DNA of 27,591 bases from an uncultured Pseudomonadota bacterium. GTDB taxonomy: Bacteria > Pseudomonadota > Gammaproteobacteria > Burkholderiales > Burkholderiaceae. The position numbers were made by a program, and so were the translations under genes. Every line of letters starts with the position of its first letter. Within the stretch, counting starts at the first letter, position 1. A model generated the notes under the pieces. That model was not told where the DNA came from, searched no databases, and saw only the letters and a program-made list of their open reading frames with translations. The stretch is taken from positions 1 through 27,591 of the forward strand of contig CAMLIZ010000051.1 in the NCBI GenBank assembly GCA_946480245.1, written 5' to 3'. Shown here in pieces: positions 1 to 6,859 of the stretch.

Positions 1-356
1 GCGACAAGTTCAGCGACTACTTCGACGCCAACACCTACCTGCTGATCACGCGCGCCCTCGACTACTTCGACCCGGCCGGCGAGCATGGCGGCGACCTGGC
101 CGCCGCCTTCGCGGTGGCGCAGGCGAAGTTCCAGCTGGTGAGTTTCACCACCGACTGGCGCTTCTCGCCGGCGCGCTCGCGCGAGATCGTGAAGGCGCTG
201 GTCGACAACCGCCACGACGTGAGCTACGCGGAGATCGACGCGCCGCACGGCCACGACGCCTTCCTGCTCGACGACGCGCGCTACCACGGCGTGCTGCGCG
301 CGCGCTTCGACCTGATCGCACAGGAGTTCGAGGCAGCCACCGGGAGGGCGGCATGA
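1..356 (+). CDS. metX: Homoserine O-acyltransferase, C-terminal part (MetX)
   Basis: This is the end of an alpha/beta-hydrolase-fold acyltransferase that acylates L-homoserine in methionine biosynthesis; the start lies outside the window. Reading from base 3, the frame gives [20 protein letters not shown], a typical MetX stretch. The C-terminal catalytic residues are visible: Asp in the TTDWRFSP segment and His in the [10 protein letters not shown] segment. The gene overlaps metW by four bases (ATGA), the classic metX-metW arrangement. Whether the acyl donor is acetyl-CoA or succinyl-CoA cannot be told from this fragment, because the deciding residues are upstream; some proteobacterial MetX enzymes use succinyl-CoA. 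Confidence 0.95.
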   Translation, partial: DKFSDYFDANTYLLITRALDYFDPAGEHGGDLAAAFAVAQAKFQLVSFTTDWRFSPARSREIVKALVDNRHDVSYAEIDAPHGHDAFLLDDARYHGVLRARFDLIAQEFEAATGRAA

Positions 357-937
357 GCGAGCGCAGCGACCTGGAACTGCTGGCGCAGATGGTGCCCGAG
401 GGTGCGCGCGTGCTCGACCTGGGCTGCGGCACCGGCGAGCTGCTGGCCCACCTGCAGCGCCACCGCGGCTGCACCGGCTACGGCATCGAGATCGCCGACG
501 ACAACGTGCTGGCCTGTACGCAGCGCGGCGTCAACGTGATCCAGCTGAACCTGGAGGAGGGCCTGGCGCTGTTCGACGACGCCAGCTTCGACGTGGTGCT
601 GCAACTCGACACGCTGCAGCACCTGCGCAATACCGAGAAGATGCTGATCGAGACCGCGCGCGTGGGGCGCATGGGCATCGTCAGCTTCCCCAACTTCGCG
701 CACTGGGCCAACCGCTTCGCCATCCTGCGCGGGCGCATGCCCGTCACCAAGACGCTGCCGTACCAGTGGTACGACACGCCCAACATCCGCGTCGGCACTT
801 ATGCCGACTTCGAGGTGCTGGCGCGCAAGAACGGGCTGCGCGTGCTGGACAGTTTCGGGCTGAAGGACGGTCAGCAGATCCGCCGCTGGCCCAACCTGCG
901 CGCCACGACGGCCGTGTTCAAGTTCGACCGCGGCTGA
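353..937 (+). CDS. metW: Methionine biosynthesis protein MetW
   Basis: This is a 194-residue class I methyltransferase-fold protein of the MetW family, which is linked to MetX and methionine synthesis. The S-adenosylmethionine-binding motif I ([12 protein letters not shown]) lies near residue 20, and the family segments [11 protein letters not shown] and [12 protein letters not shown] follow. The length is normal for the family. The start overlaps the metX stop (ATGA), and GGAGG sits seven bases upstream inside metX, so translation is probably coupled. The gene ends 12 bases before the convergent gene at 950. The family is often described as activating MetX; its own reaction is not evident from the sequence. 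Confidence 0.96.
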   Translation: MSERSDLELLAQMVPEGARVLDLGCGTGELLAHLQRHRGCTGYGIEIADDNVLACTQRGVNVIQLNLEEGLALFDDASFDVVLQLDTLQHLRNTEKMLIETARVGRMGIVSFPNFAHWANRFAILRGRMPVTKTLPYQWYDTPNIRVGTYADFEVLARKNGLRVLDSFGLKDGQQIRRWPNLRATTAVFKFDRG

Positions 938-949
938 CGCCGATCAAGC

Positions 950-1561
950 TCACCATTGCGACCGGTAGTACAGCATCGGCCCGCCGTGCCGGGTGCGCAG
1001 CATCATCTGCGAGTGCGCGCCCAGTTGCAGACCGAGCGCGCGGCTCGCGCCGTCGAAGCCGAACCGCGAATGGCTGTTGCGGAACTGCAGCTCCACCCGC
1101 GTGTTGAAGTCGCGCCGCTCGTCGGCCGGCAGGCCGCTCGCGGCTGCATAGCCGCCGTAGGCGCCCACGTCCACGCGATGGTTCTCGCGCCATGCCGAGC
1201 GCCAGCGCACACCGATCTCGGGCGTCCAGCGCACGGCGCTGTCGGCCTGGCCGGGCAGCGCGCTCGGTTGCCACGCGCCCACGCCAACACTCAAACCCAG
1301 CGACCCGCGATTGGCGGGCGCCGCCCAATGCACCACGCCCAAGTGCGTGTCCGTGCCGTCGACGCCAGGCGTGGGCACGCTACGGTCGAACTCCAGGCTG
1401 GCGCGCGGCAGTGCGTCGCGCACCGCCGCCGGTTCTGCCCACACCGCCGTGCTCACCAACAGCAAGGACAAGGCGGCCAGCAGCGCCAGCAGATGGCGCG
1501 CGGTGGACCGCACGGTACGCCGTGAATCAGCAGCTGCCAGCAGTGTGAGAGAGGACTTCAT
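950..1561 (-). CDS. Exported hypothetical protein, possible small outer-membrane barrel
   Basis: This 203-residue protein is not one I recognise by name. It has a long basic N-terminus, a strongly hydrophobic stretch (about residues 24-41) and a plausible signal peptidase site after VWA (residue 42). The mature part has no further long hydrophobic segment. It alternates polar and apolar residues, with many Gly, Trp and Tyr, and ends in YYRSQW; a terminal aromatic residue is typical of outer-membrane beta-barrels. The open frame extends 48 codons further upstream, but I chose the ATG at 1561 because the signal peptide begins there and GGGTGGT precedes it. It is convergent with metW. The outer-membrane location is inference. 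Confidence 0.7.
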   Translation of the reverse strand: MKSSLTLLAAADSRRTVRSTARHLLALLAALSLLLVSTAVWAEPAAVRDALPRASLEFDRSVPTPGVDGTDTHLGVVHWAAPANRGSLGLSVGVGAWQPSALPGQADSAVRWTPEIGVRWRSAWRENHRVDVGAYGGYAAASGLPADERRDFNTRVELQFRNSHSRFGFDGASRALGLQLGAHSQMMLRTRHGGPMLYYRSQW

Positions 1562-1598
1562 ACCACCCACAACTTCAGCGGTTCGAGGCCATGGAACC

Positions 1599-1627
1599 AG
1601 TATCGACACCCGGGGCCTGCTTGTCTG
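1599..1627 (-). promoter_or_regulatory. Candidate promoter of the exported protein
   Basis: On the minus strand CAGACA (1622-1627) and GATACT (1599-1604) are separated by exactly 17 bases; each matches the sigma-70 consensus at four of six positions. It would give a leader of about 30 bases before the ATG at 1561. It lies in the 213-base divergent region 1562-1774, which otherwise shows no gene. Confidence 0.4.
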
Positions 1628-1760
1628 TCCGTCGACGCTGCAAGTCTTTGTAATCGCCGACTGACCCGTGATCCGCACCACGGCGGGCCGCGCCCGGAGC
1701 AACAACCCTGCCTCAGTAAACCTCAGGGCGAAACTTGTGCCTGCCCCCTGAATCGGTGCC

Positions 1761-1766
1761 TACACT
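1761..1766 (+). promoter_or_regulatory. -10-like hexamer just before the hydrolase gene
   Basis: TACACT lies eight bases before the ATG at 1775. No Shine-Dalgarno sequence is visible between them, and no good -35 hexamer is present at 16-18 bases. If used, the transcript would start on or next to the start codon. Confidence 0.35.
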
Positions 1767-1774
1767 CGCGCTCC

Positions 1775-2629
1775 ATGCAAACCCTGAGTACCTACGACGG
1801 CCTGGCCCTGCAACTGCGCCGCTGGCCCGCGCCGAGCGCCAGCCCCCGCGGCACCGTGCTGATCGTGCACGGCCTGGGCGAGCACGTCGGCCGCTATTCG
1901 CATGTGGCCGAAGCGTTGCGCGCCGACGGCTGGAACGTGGCCGGCTACGACCAGCGCGGGCACGGCAGCTCTCAGGGCCGGCGCGGCGCGATCGGCGGGG
2001 CGGATGACCTGCTTCAGGATCTGGCGATGGTGATCGACCAGCTGCGTGCCGGCCAGCCGGGGCCGCTGGTGCTGCTCGGTCACAGCATGGGCGGGCTGGT
2101 GGCCGGCCGCTTTGTCGCCGAGGGGCTGGCGGCCCGGCCCGCGCCCTGGTACCGCCCGGTGCAGGGACTGGTGATGTCATCACCGGCACTCGACCCCGGA
2201 ATGCGCGCCTGGCAGAAGGCGCTGCTCGCGCTAGCGCATCCGCTGTTCCCCGGGCTGGCAGCGGGCAACGGCTTGCAGCCGGACTGGATCTCGCGCGACC
2301 CGAACGTCGTGGCGGCCTATCGCACCGACCCATTGGTACATGACCGCATCGTGCCGCGGCTGGCGCGCTTCATCGTCGACGCTGGCCGGCTGGTGCGCGA
2401 GCAGGCGGCCAAGTGGCGCTTGCCCACGCTGCTGCTGTATGCCGGCGCCGACCGCTGCGTGGCGCCCAGTGGCAGCCAGGCCTTTGCCGCCGCCGCGCCC
2501 CGCGCCACCGTGAGCACGCAGTGCTATCCCGCGCTCTATCACGAGATCTTCAACGAGCCGGAGCAGGACAAGGTGCTGGCGCGCCTGCGCCAATGGCTGG
2601 CGGACACACCGTTCACCGCCAACGCGTGA
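1775..2629 (+). CDS. Alpha/beta hydrolase, monoacylglycerol lipase / lysophospholipase type
   Basis: This 284-residue protein belongs to the Hydrolase_4 (serine aminopeptidase S33-like) group, which includes monoacylglycerol lipases. The early motif HGLGEHVGRY is typical of that group. The nucleophile elbow GHSMGG places the catalytic serine at residue 104; Asp226 (in YAGADRCVAP) and His256 (in YHEIFNE) complete the triad. No signal peptide is seen, so it should act in the cytoplasm or on the inner face of the membrane. It probably hydrolyses monoacylglycerol or lysophospholipid esters; the substrate is inferred from the family. The M20 peptidase gene follows 71 bases later on the same strand. 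Confidence 0.88.
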   Translation: MQTLSTYDGLALQLRRWPAPSASPRGTVLIVHGLGEHVGRYSHVAEALRADGWNVAGYDQRGHGSSQGRRGAIGGADDLLQDLAMVIDQLRAGQPGPLVLLGHSMGGLVAGRFVAEGLAARPAPWYRPVQGLVMSSPALDPGMRAWQKALLALAHPLFPGLAAGNGLQPDWISRDPNVVAAYRTDPLVHDRIVPRLARFIVDAGRLVREQAAKWRLPTLLLYAGADRCVAPSGSQAFAAAAPRATVSTQCYPALYHEIFNEPEQDKVLARLRQWLADTPFTANA

Positions 2630-2638
2630 AGGGGCATC

Positions 2639-2704
2639 ATGCGGGCACGCCACCGCTGCTCCACACTGCGGGCTTCGCCATCCACGCCGCACACCTCGAG
2701 ATGA
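2639..2704 (+). other. Short leader ORF before the M20 peptidase gene
   Basis: A 21-codon frame begins with an ATG preceded by AAGGGG at four-base spacing and ends in a TGA that overlaps the ATG of the next gene (ATGA, 2701-2704). The peptide is basic and Ser/Thr-rich (starts MRARHRCSTL) and has no recognisable function. The M20 start has no Shine-Dalgarno sequence of its own, so translation of this leader could feed ribosomes to it. It may equally be chance. Confidence 0.25.
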
Positions 2705-4176
2705 ACGCACGCGACCCCATGCAACCGCTGCAGCCCGATGAAGCGTCGGCGCTGGCGGCTTTCGCCGAGCGCACCTGGGACGACGAGATCGTGCCCGCGC
2801 TCGCCGACTACATCGCCATCCCCGCCAAGAGCCCGATGTTCGACGCCGACTGGGCCGCGCACGGCTACATCGACCGCGTGGTGCGCGACGCCGCCGCCTG
2901 GGTCGAGAGCAAGAAGGTCGCGGGCCTGAAGCTCGAAGTCATCCGCCTCGAGGGCCGCACGCCGCTGATCTACTTCGAGGTGCCGTCCACAAAGACTGGC
3001 TGCGACGACACCGTGGTGATGTACGGCCACCTCGACAAGCAGCCCGAGTTCAACGGCTGGCGGCGCGACCTCGGGCCCTGGACGCCCAAGTACGAGGACG
3101 GCCTGCTGTACGGCCGCGGCGGCGCCGACGACGGCTACGCGATCTATGCATCGATTACCGCGCTGCTGGCGCTGGACAAGCAAGGCTTGCAACATCCGCG
3201 CTGCGTGGGCCTGATCGAGACCTGCGAGGAGAGCGGCTCGTTCGACCTGCCGGCCTACCTGGATCTGCTGAAGCCGCGCCTGGGCAACGTCAGCCTGGTG
3301 GTGTGCCTGGACTCGGGCGCCGGCAACTACGACCAGCTGTGGCTCACCACCTCGTTGCGTGGCAACGTGACCGGCACCTTGCGCGTCGAGATCCTCACCG
3401 AAGGCGTGCACTCGGGCGACGCCAGCGGGCTGGTGCCGTCGAGCTTTCGCATCCTGCGCCATTTGCTGGACCGGCTCGAAAACAGCGAGACCGGTCGCCT
3501 GCTGCCGCAGCAGTTCCACTGCCAGATTCCCGTGGAGCGGGTGGAGCAGGCGCGCGTGGCCGCGGAAATCCTGAAGGACGAGGTCTGGAAGCGCTACCCC
3601 TGGGCCTGCGGTGCCGACGGCACGCCCGCACTGCCCACCACCACCGATCCGGTGGAGGCGCTGCTCAACCGCACCTGGCGGCCCACCCTCAGCGTGACCG
3701 GCGTGGACGGCTTCCCGGACCTGAAGAACGCCGGCAACGTGCTGCGGCCGTTCACCGCGTTCAAGCTCAGCCTGCGCCTGCCGCCCAACGTGGACGGCCA
3801 CCACGCAGCGCTGGCACTGAAGCGGCTGCTGGAGGACAACGCGCCCTACAACGCCAAGGTGGTGTTCGAGCCTGACGGCCGGGTGGGCCAATACGGCGCC
3901 ACCGGCTGGGACGCGCCCGCGCTGGCACCCTGGCTCGAGCAGGCGCTGAACGCGGCCTCGCGCGCGCACTTCGGGGCGCCTGTGGGCTACATCGGTCAGG
4001 GCGGCACCATCCCGCTGATGGGACTGCTACAGGACGGGTTCCCGCAGGCCCAGATGATGGTGTGCGGCGTGCTGGGCCCGAAGAGCAATGCCCACGGGCC
4101 CAACGAATTCCTGCATGTGCCGTACGGCAAGCGCCTCACGGCTGCGGTGGCGCAGGTGATCGCCGCGCATCCCTGA
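2701..4176 (+). CDS. M20-family metallopeptidase (dipeptidase-like)
   Basis: This 491-residue di-zinc hydrolase of the M20 family probably cleaves dipeptides or related amide substrates in the cytoplasm. The metal and catalytic motifs are in order: MYGHLDKQPE (His110, Asp112), RGGADDGYA (bridging Asp143), TCEESGSFD (Glu176-Glu177), GVHSGDASG in the lid domain (His237), and GQGGTIPLM with NAHGPNEFL near the end. The frame stays open upstream, including a GTG at 2626 that overlaps the hydrolase stop. I chose the ATG at 2701 because family-like sequence begins just after it; the GTG would add 25 unconvincing residues. No Shine-Dalgarno sequence precedes 2701. The exact substrate is unknown. Confidence 0.9.
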   Translation: MNARDPMQPLQPDEASALAAFAERTWDDEIVPALADYIAIPAKSPMFDADWAAHGYIDRVVRDAAAWVESKKVAGLKLEVIRLEGRTPLIYFEVPSTKTGCDDTVVMYGHLDKQPEFNGWRRDLGPWTPKYEDGLLYGRGGADDGYAIYASITALLALDKQGLQHPRCVGLIETCEESGSFDLPAYLDLLKPRLGNVSLVVCLDSGAGNYDQLWLTTSLRGNVTGTLRVEILTEGVHSGDASGLVPSSFRILRHLLDRLENSETGRLLPQQFHCQIPVERVEQARVAAEILKDEVWKRYPWACGADGTPALPTTTDPVEALLNRTWRPTLSVTGVDGFPDLKNAGNVLRPFTAFKLSLRLPPNVDGHHAALALKRLLEDNAPYNAKVVFEPDGRVGQYGATGWDAPALAPWLEQALNAASRAHFGAPVGYIGQGGTIPLMGLLQDGFPQAQMMVCGVLGPKSNAHGPNEFLHVPYGKRLTAAVAQVIAAHP

Positions 4177-4187
4177 GCCGGGCGCGA

Positions 4188-4544
4188 TCAGCGGGCCAGC
4201 GCCACCAGCGTGCGATGCGCGCCGCGCGCGGCTGGCGCGGCCGCCTCAAAGCCCAGCAGCTCGCCACCGGCCAGGTTCTCGCCTTGCGCTCGTGCTTGCA
4301 GCACTTGGGCCTTCACGGCGGCGCGCGGCAGCGCGGCGCCGCTCACCGGCAGCGCTTCTTGCACGGCCTCGCCGTATTGCGTGTCGCCAGCGGCCACTGC
4401 GGAAGCGGCATCCGCCTTCACCTGGGGGCGGCTGTAAACCGAGACGGCGGACGCAGGGTTGACGACCACCTCGTCTCCCTGGGCCAGGACGGTGCCGCTG
4501 ACGGCGGCAAGGGCGGCGACGGCGATGAGTTGCTTGACGTTCAT
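4188..4544 (-). CDS. Small secreted protein, DUF4148-like
   Basis: This 118-residue protein starts with a clear signal peptide (MNVKQLIAVAALAAVSGTVLAQ, cleavage after LAQ or VLA). The mature part contains two related segments: SRPQVKADAASAVAAGDTQYGEA, and later PRAAVKAQVLQARAQGE. The repeated R-x-x-VKA...A-GD/GE pattern resembles the DUF4148 proteins that are common in Burkholderiales and have no known function. AAGGAAGC lies a few bases before the start, a good ribosome binding site. It is divergent from a LysR gene and convergent with the M20 peptidase gene. The family assignment is from memory of the motif and moderately sure. Confidence 0.72.
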   Translation of the reverse strand: MNVKQLIAVAALAAVSGTVLAQGDEVVVNPASAVSVYSRPQVKADAASAVAAGDTQYGEAVQEALPVSGAALPRAAVKAQVLQARAQGENLAGGELLGFEAAAPAARGAHRTLVALAR

Positions 4545-4646
4545 GATGCTTCCTTTGCTCTTCAACACAACAGCCTTCAATGCTTTGCGGCGGGATTCGT
4601 CGCTGGGCGAGTCGTCGCTGTTGGGGGCGGCTCGTCGATGGATGTG

Positions 4647-4675
4647 ACTGTAGGCATTGCCGCGGCGGTGATAAA
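4647..4675 (-). promoter_or_regulatory. Candidate promoter of the DUF4148-like gene
   Basis: On the minus strand TTTATC (4670-4675) and TACAGT (4647-4652) are spaced 17 bases. The -10 hexamer is reasonable and the -35 weak. It would give a leader of about 95 bases. The 178-base divergent region 4545-4722 holds no other gene that I can support. Confidence 0.35.
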
Positions 4676-4710
4676 CAGCGCCGCGTTCAATGACGAATTG
4701 ATGAAACAGC

Positions 4711-4716
4711 AATAAT
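4711..4716 (+). promoter_or_regulatory. -10-like hexamer just before the LysR gene
   Basis: AATAAT lies six bases before the ATG at 4723, in a locally AT-richer stretch. There is no clear Shine-Dalgarno sequence. It fits the near-leaderless pattern seen at several other starts in the window. Confidence 0.3.
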
Positions 4717-4722
4717 CGAGCG

Positions 4723-5697
4723 ATGGATCGCCTGCTCTCGATGCGTGTGTTCGCCAAGGTGGTCGAGCACGGCAGCCTGGCCGCCGCGGCGCGCGAGCTC
4801 GATCTGGCGCCGGCCGTGGTGACCCGGCTGGTAGCCGACCTCGAGGCGCATCTGCATGCGCGACTGCTCAACCGCACCACGCGCCGGCTTGCGCTCACCG
4901 ACGTCGGCGAGGCCTACCTGGAGCGTGTACGGCAGATCCTGTCGGAGATCGACGAGGCCGAGGCGCTGGCGGTGGCGGCCACGCGCGAGCCGCGCGGCGA
5001 GCTGCGGCTGTTGATGCCGCCGTCGTTTGCGGCGCACCAGTTCGCCAAGCACCTGCCGCGCTTTCGCGAGCGCTACCCCAAGGTGACGGTCGACCTCGAG
5101 GTACGCGGCGGTGCGCAGGAGGCACCTGACGAGGGGCGCGACCTGACGCTGCTGATCGTCGGCCGCCATCGGCCGCTGAAGGGCGACTTCGTGGCGCGGC
5201 TGCTGGCACGCACCGAGGTGATCCTGTGCGCCACGCCCGAATACCTTGATCGCCGCGGCCGCCCCGAACATCCGCGGCAACTGGTCGAGCATGAAGCGCT
5301 GGTGCCGGTGCTGCCGAATGCGCCGCGTGAATGGTCCTTCCATCGCGGGCCCTGGGAGGCTGACCAATCAGGCGGCGAGAACGTGACGATCATGGCCAAG
5401 GGCGGGCTGGCGACCAATCACATCGACACGCTGTTCGCGGCGGCGTTGGCCGGCGTGGGCGTGGTCGGCCTGCCGTCGTTCATGCTGGAGGACGCGCTGC
5501 TGGAAGGCGTGCTCGAGCGCGTGCTGCCCGCGTGGCGGCTGGTCGACTACAACATCTACGCAGCGATGCCGTCGCGCAAGTACCTGCCGGCGCGCACCCG
5601 CGCCTGCCTCGACTTTCTGGTCGAGACCTTCGGCGGCGAGGATCGGGACCCCTGGCTTGCAGCCGCCGGCTGCGCGACGACGACGCCGCCGCCCTAG
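4723..5697 (+). CDS. LysR-family transcriptional regulator
   Basis: This 324-residue LysR-type regulator has an N-terminal winged helix-turn-helix (residues 1-60: FAKVVEHGSLAAAARELD, followed by the NRTTRRLALTDVG wing) and a C-terminal substrate-binding domain of the periplasmic-binding-protein fold (about 90-300). The sequence style (MRVFAKVVEHGSLAAAA) resembles the large CrgA/DsdC-like subgroup of Burkholderiales. The inducer is unknown. It is divergent from the secreted DUF4148-like gene, so that gene is a possible target (inference). Its TAG stop shares the palindrome CTAG (5694-5697) with the stop of the convergent kinase gene. Confidence 0.93.
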   Translation: MDRLLSMRVFAKVVEHGSLAAAARELDLAPAVVTRLVADLEAHLHARLLNRTTRRLALTDVGEAYLERVRQILSEIDEAEALAVAATREPRGELRLLMPPSFAAHQFAKHLPRFRERYPKVTVDLEVRGGAQEAPDEGRDLTLLIVGRHRPLKGDFVARLLARTEVILCATPEYLDRRGRPEHPRQLVEHEALVPVLPNAPREWSFHRGPWEADQSGGENVTIMAKGGLATNHIDTLFAAALAGVGVVGLPSFMLEDALLEGVLERVLPAWRLVDYNIYAAMPSRKYLPARTRACLDFLVETFGGEDRDPWLAAAGCATTTPPP

Positions 5698-6749
5698 AAG
5701 GTGTAGCCCGCCTGCAGCGCGGCGCCGCTCATCGGTTCGAGCAGCGGCAGCAGAGGGCGCAACTGCACGTAGCGCAGCGCCACCTTGTTGGCATACGCGA
5801 AGAAGCGCGGCAGATCCTGTGCATAGCGCGGCTTGCCGTCACGGTGCTTCAAGCGGCAGAAGATGCCCAGCACCTTCAGGTGGCGCTGCAGACCCATCCA
5901 TTCCAGCTGGCGCCAGAACTCGCCGAAATCCTCGCCGACCGGCAGTGCGGCGGCGCGCGCCTGCTCCCAGTAGCGCACTGCCCAGTCGAGCTCGCGCTCC
6001 TCGTCCCACGAGATGAAGGCGTCGCGCAACAGCGAGGCCATGTCGTAGGTGATCGGCCCGCGCACCGCATCCTGGAAATCCAGGATGCCCGGGTTCGGCT
6101 CGGCCACCATCAGGTTGCGCGGCATGTAGTCGCGGTGCACGGCCACCGTGGGCTGCGCAAGGGCACTGTCGATCAGCAGCGTGCAGATGCGCTGCCACTG
6201 CGCGCGCTGCGCTTCGGTCCAGGTGATGCCGAACTCGCGGGTGACGCACCAGTCGGGAAACAGGTCGAGCTCGCGCTGCAGCAGCGCGCGGTCGTACGGT
6301 GGCAGTTCGCTGGCGTCGGTGGCGCGCTGCAGCTGCACCAACGCCTGCACGGCATCCCGCATCAGGCCGTCGGCCTGCGCGTCGCTCGCGTCGTTCAGCG
6401 CGTCGAGGTAGAGGGTGGTGCCGAGATCGTCGAGCAGCAGAAAGCCCAGCGCCTCGTCGCACTCGAGCACCTGGGGCGCATGCAGCCCGGCGGCCAACAA
6501 CAGCCGGGCCACCTGCACGAACGGCCGCACGTCCTCCCGCGGCGGCGGCGCGTCCATCACGATGAACGAGTCGGCGGCAGACTGCATCCGCAGGTAGCGC
6601 CGGAAGCTGGCGTCCGCGGAGGCGGGCTGCAGCGTGTGCAACTGCAAACCGCGCTTGTGCGCGATCGGCGCTATCCAGCGTTCGAAGGCGGCTTGTCGCG
6701 CGGGGTCGGGCCAAGCGACGGAGAGGGGAGCGGGGGCCGGGGTGCTCAT
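5694..6749 (-). CDS. amgK: Aminoglycoside-phosphotransferase-fold sugar kinase (AmgK-like)
   Basis: This 351-residue kinase is of the APH/choline-kinase fold. It resembles AmgK, which phosphorylates N-acetylmuramate and N-acetylglucosamine at the anomeric position during cell-wall recycling. The catalytic loop AVHRDYMPRNLMV (His205, Asp207, Asn212) and the metal-binding segment ILDFQDAVRGPITYD (Asp224) are intact. The N-terminal ASFRRYLRM segment also fits. It is divergent from lptD, a neighbourhood known from pseudomonads. The usual partner murU (MurNAc-1-phosphate uridylyltransferase) is not next to it; a convergent LysR gene is there instead. The fold is certain, the substrate inferred from family and context. 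Confidence 0.85.
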   Translation of the reverse strand: MSTPAPAPLSVAWPDPARQAAFERWIAPIAHKRGLQLHTLQPASADASFRRYLRMQSAADSFIVMDAPPPREDVRPFVQVARLLLAAGLHAPQVLECDEALGFLLLDDLGTTLYLDALNDASDAQADGLMRDAVQALVQLQRATDASELPPYDRALLQRELDLFPDWCVTREFGITWTEAQRAQWQRICTLLIDSALAQPTVAVHRDYMPRNLMVAEPNPGILDFQDAVRGPITYDMASLLRDAFISWDEERELDWAVRYWEQARAAALPVGEDFGEFWRQLEWMGLQRHLKVLGIFCRLKHRDGKPRYAQDLPRFFAYANKVALRYVQLRPLLPLLEPMSGAALQAGYTF

Positions 6750-6758
6750 GGATAATTC

Positions 6759-6764
6759 ATTCTA
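6759..6764 (-). promoter_or_regulatory. -10-like hexamer just before amgK
   Basis: On the minus strand TAGAAT (five of six consensus bases) lies nine bases before the amgK ATG at 6749, with no Shine-Dalgarno sequence and no clear -35 element. A small hairpin (CGCCC-TTC-GGGCG, 6770-6782) sits just upstream. Region 6750-6859 is the amgK/lptD divergent promoter region. Confidence 0.4.
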
Positions 6765-6859
6765 CAAACCGCCCTTCGGGCGTCCTTGTGCCGCCGGCCC
6801 AGCGCGGCGCGTGTCCCTTCTCTCCCACCGCCTTGCGCCCTACCCGCCGTCCCGTCGTC

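Noticed and set aside
1562..1705. N-terminal extension of the exported protein to 1705.
   Set aside because: It would bury the signal peptide 48 residues into the protein and covers the likely promoter region.
6770..6782. Hairpin CGCCC-TTC-GGGCG between amgK and lptD as a terminator.
   Set aside because: Only five base pairs, no T run, and located between divergent genes where no terminator is needed.
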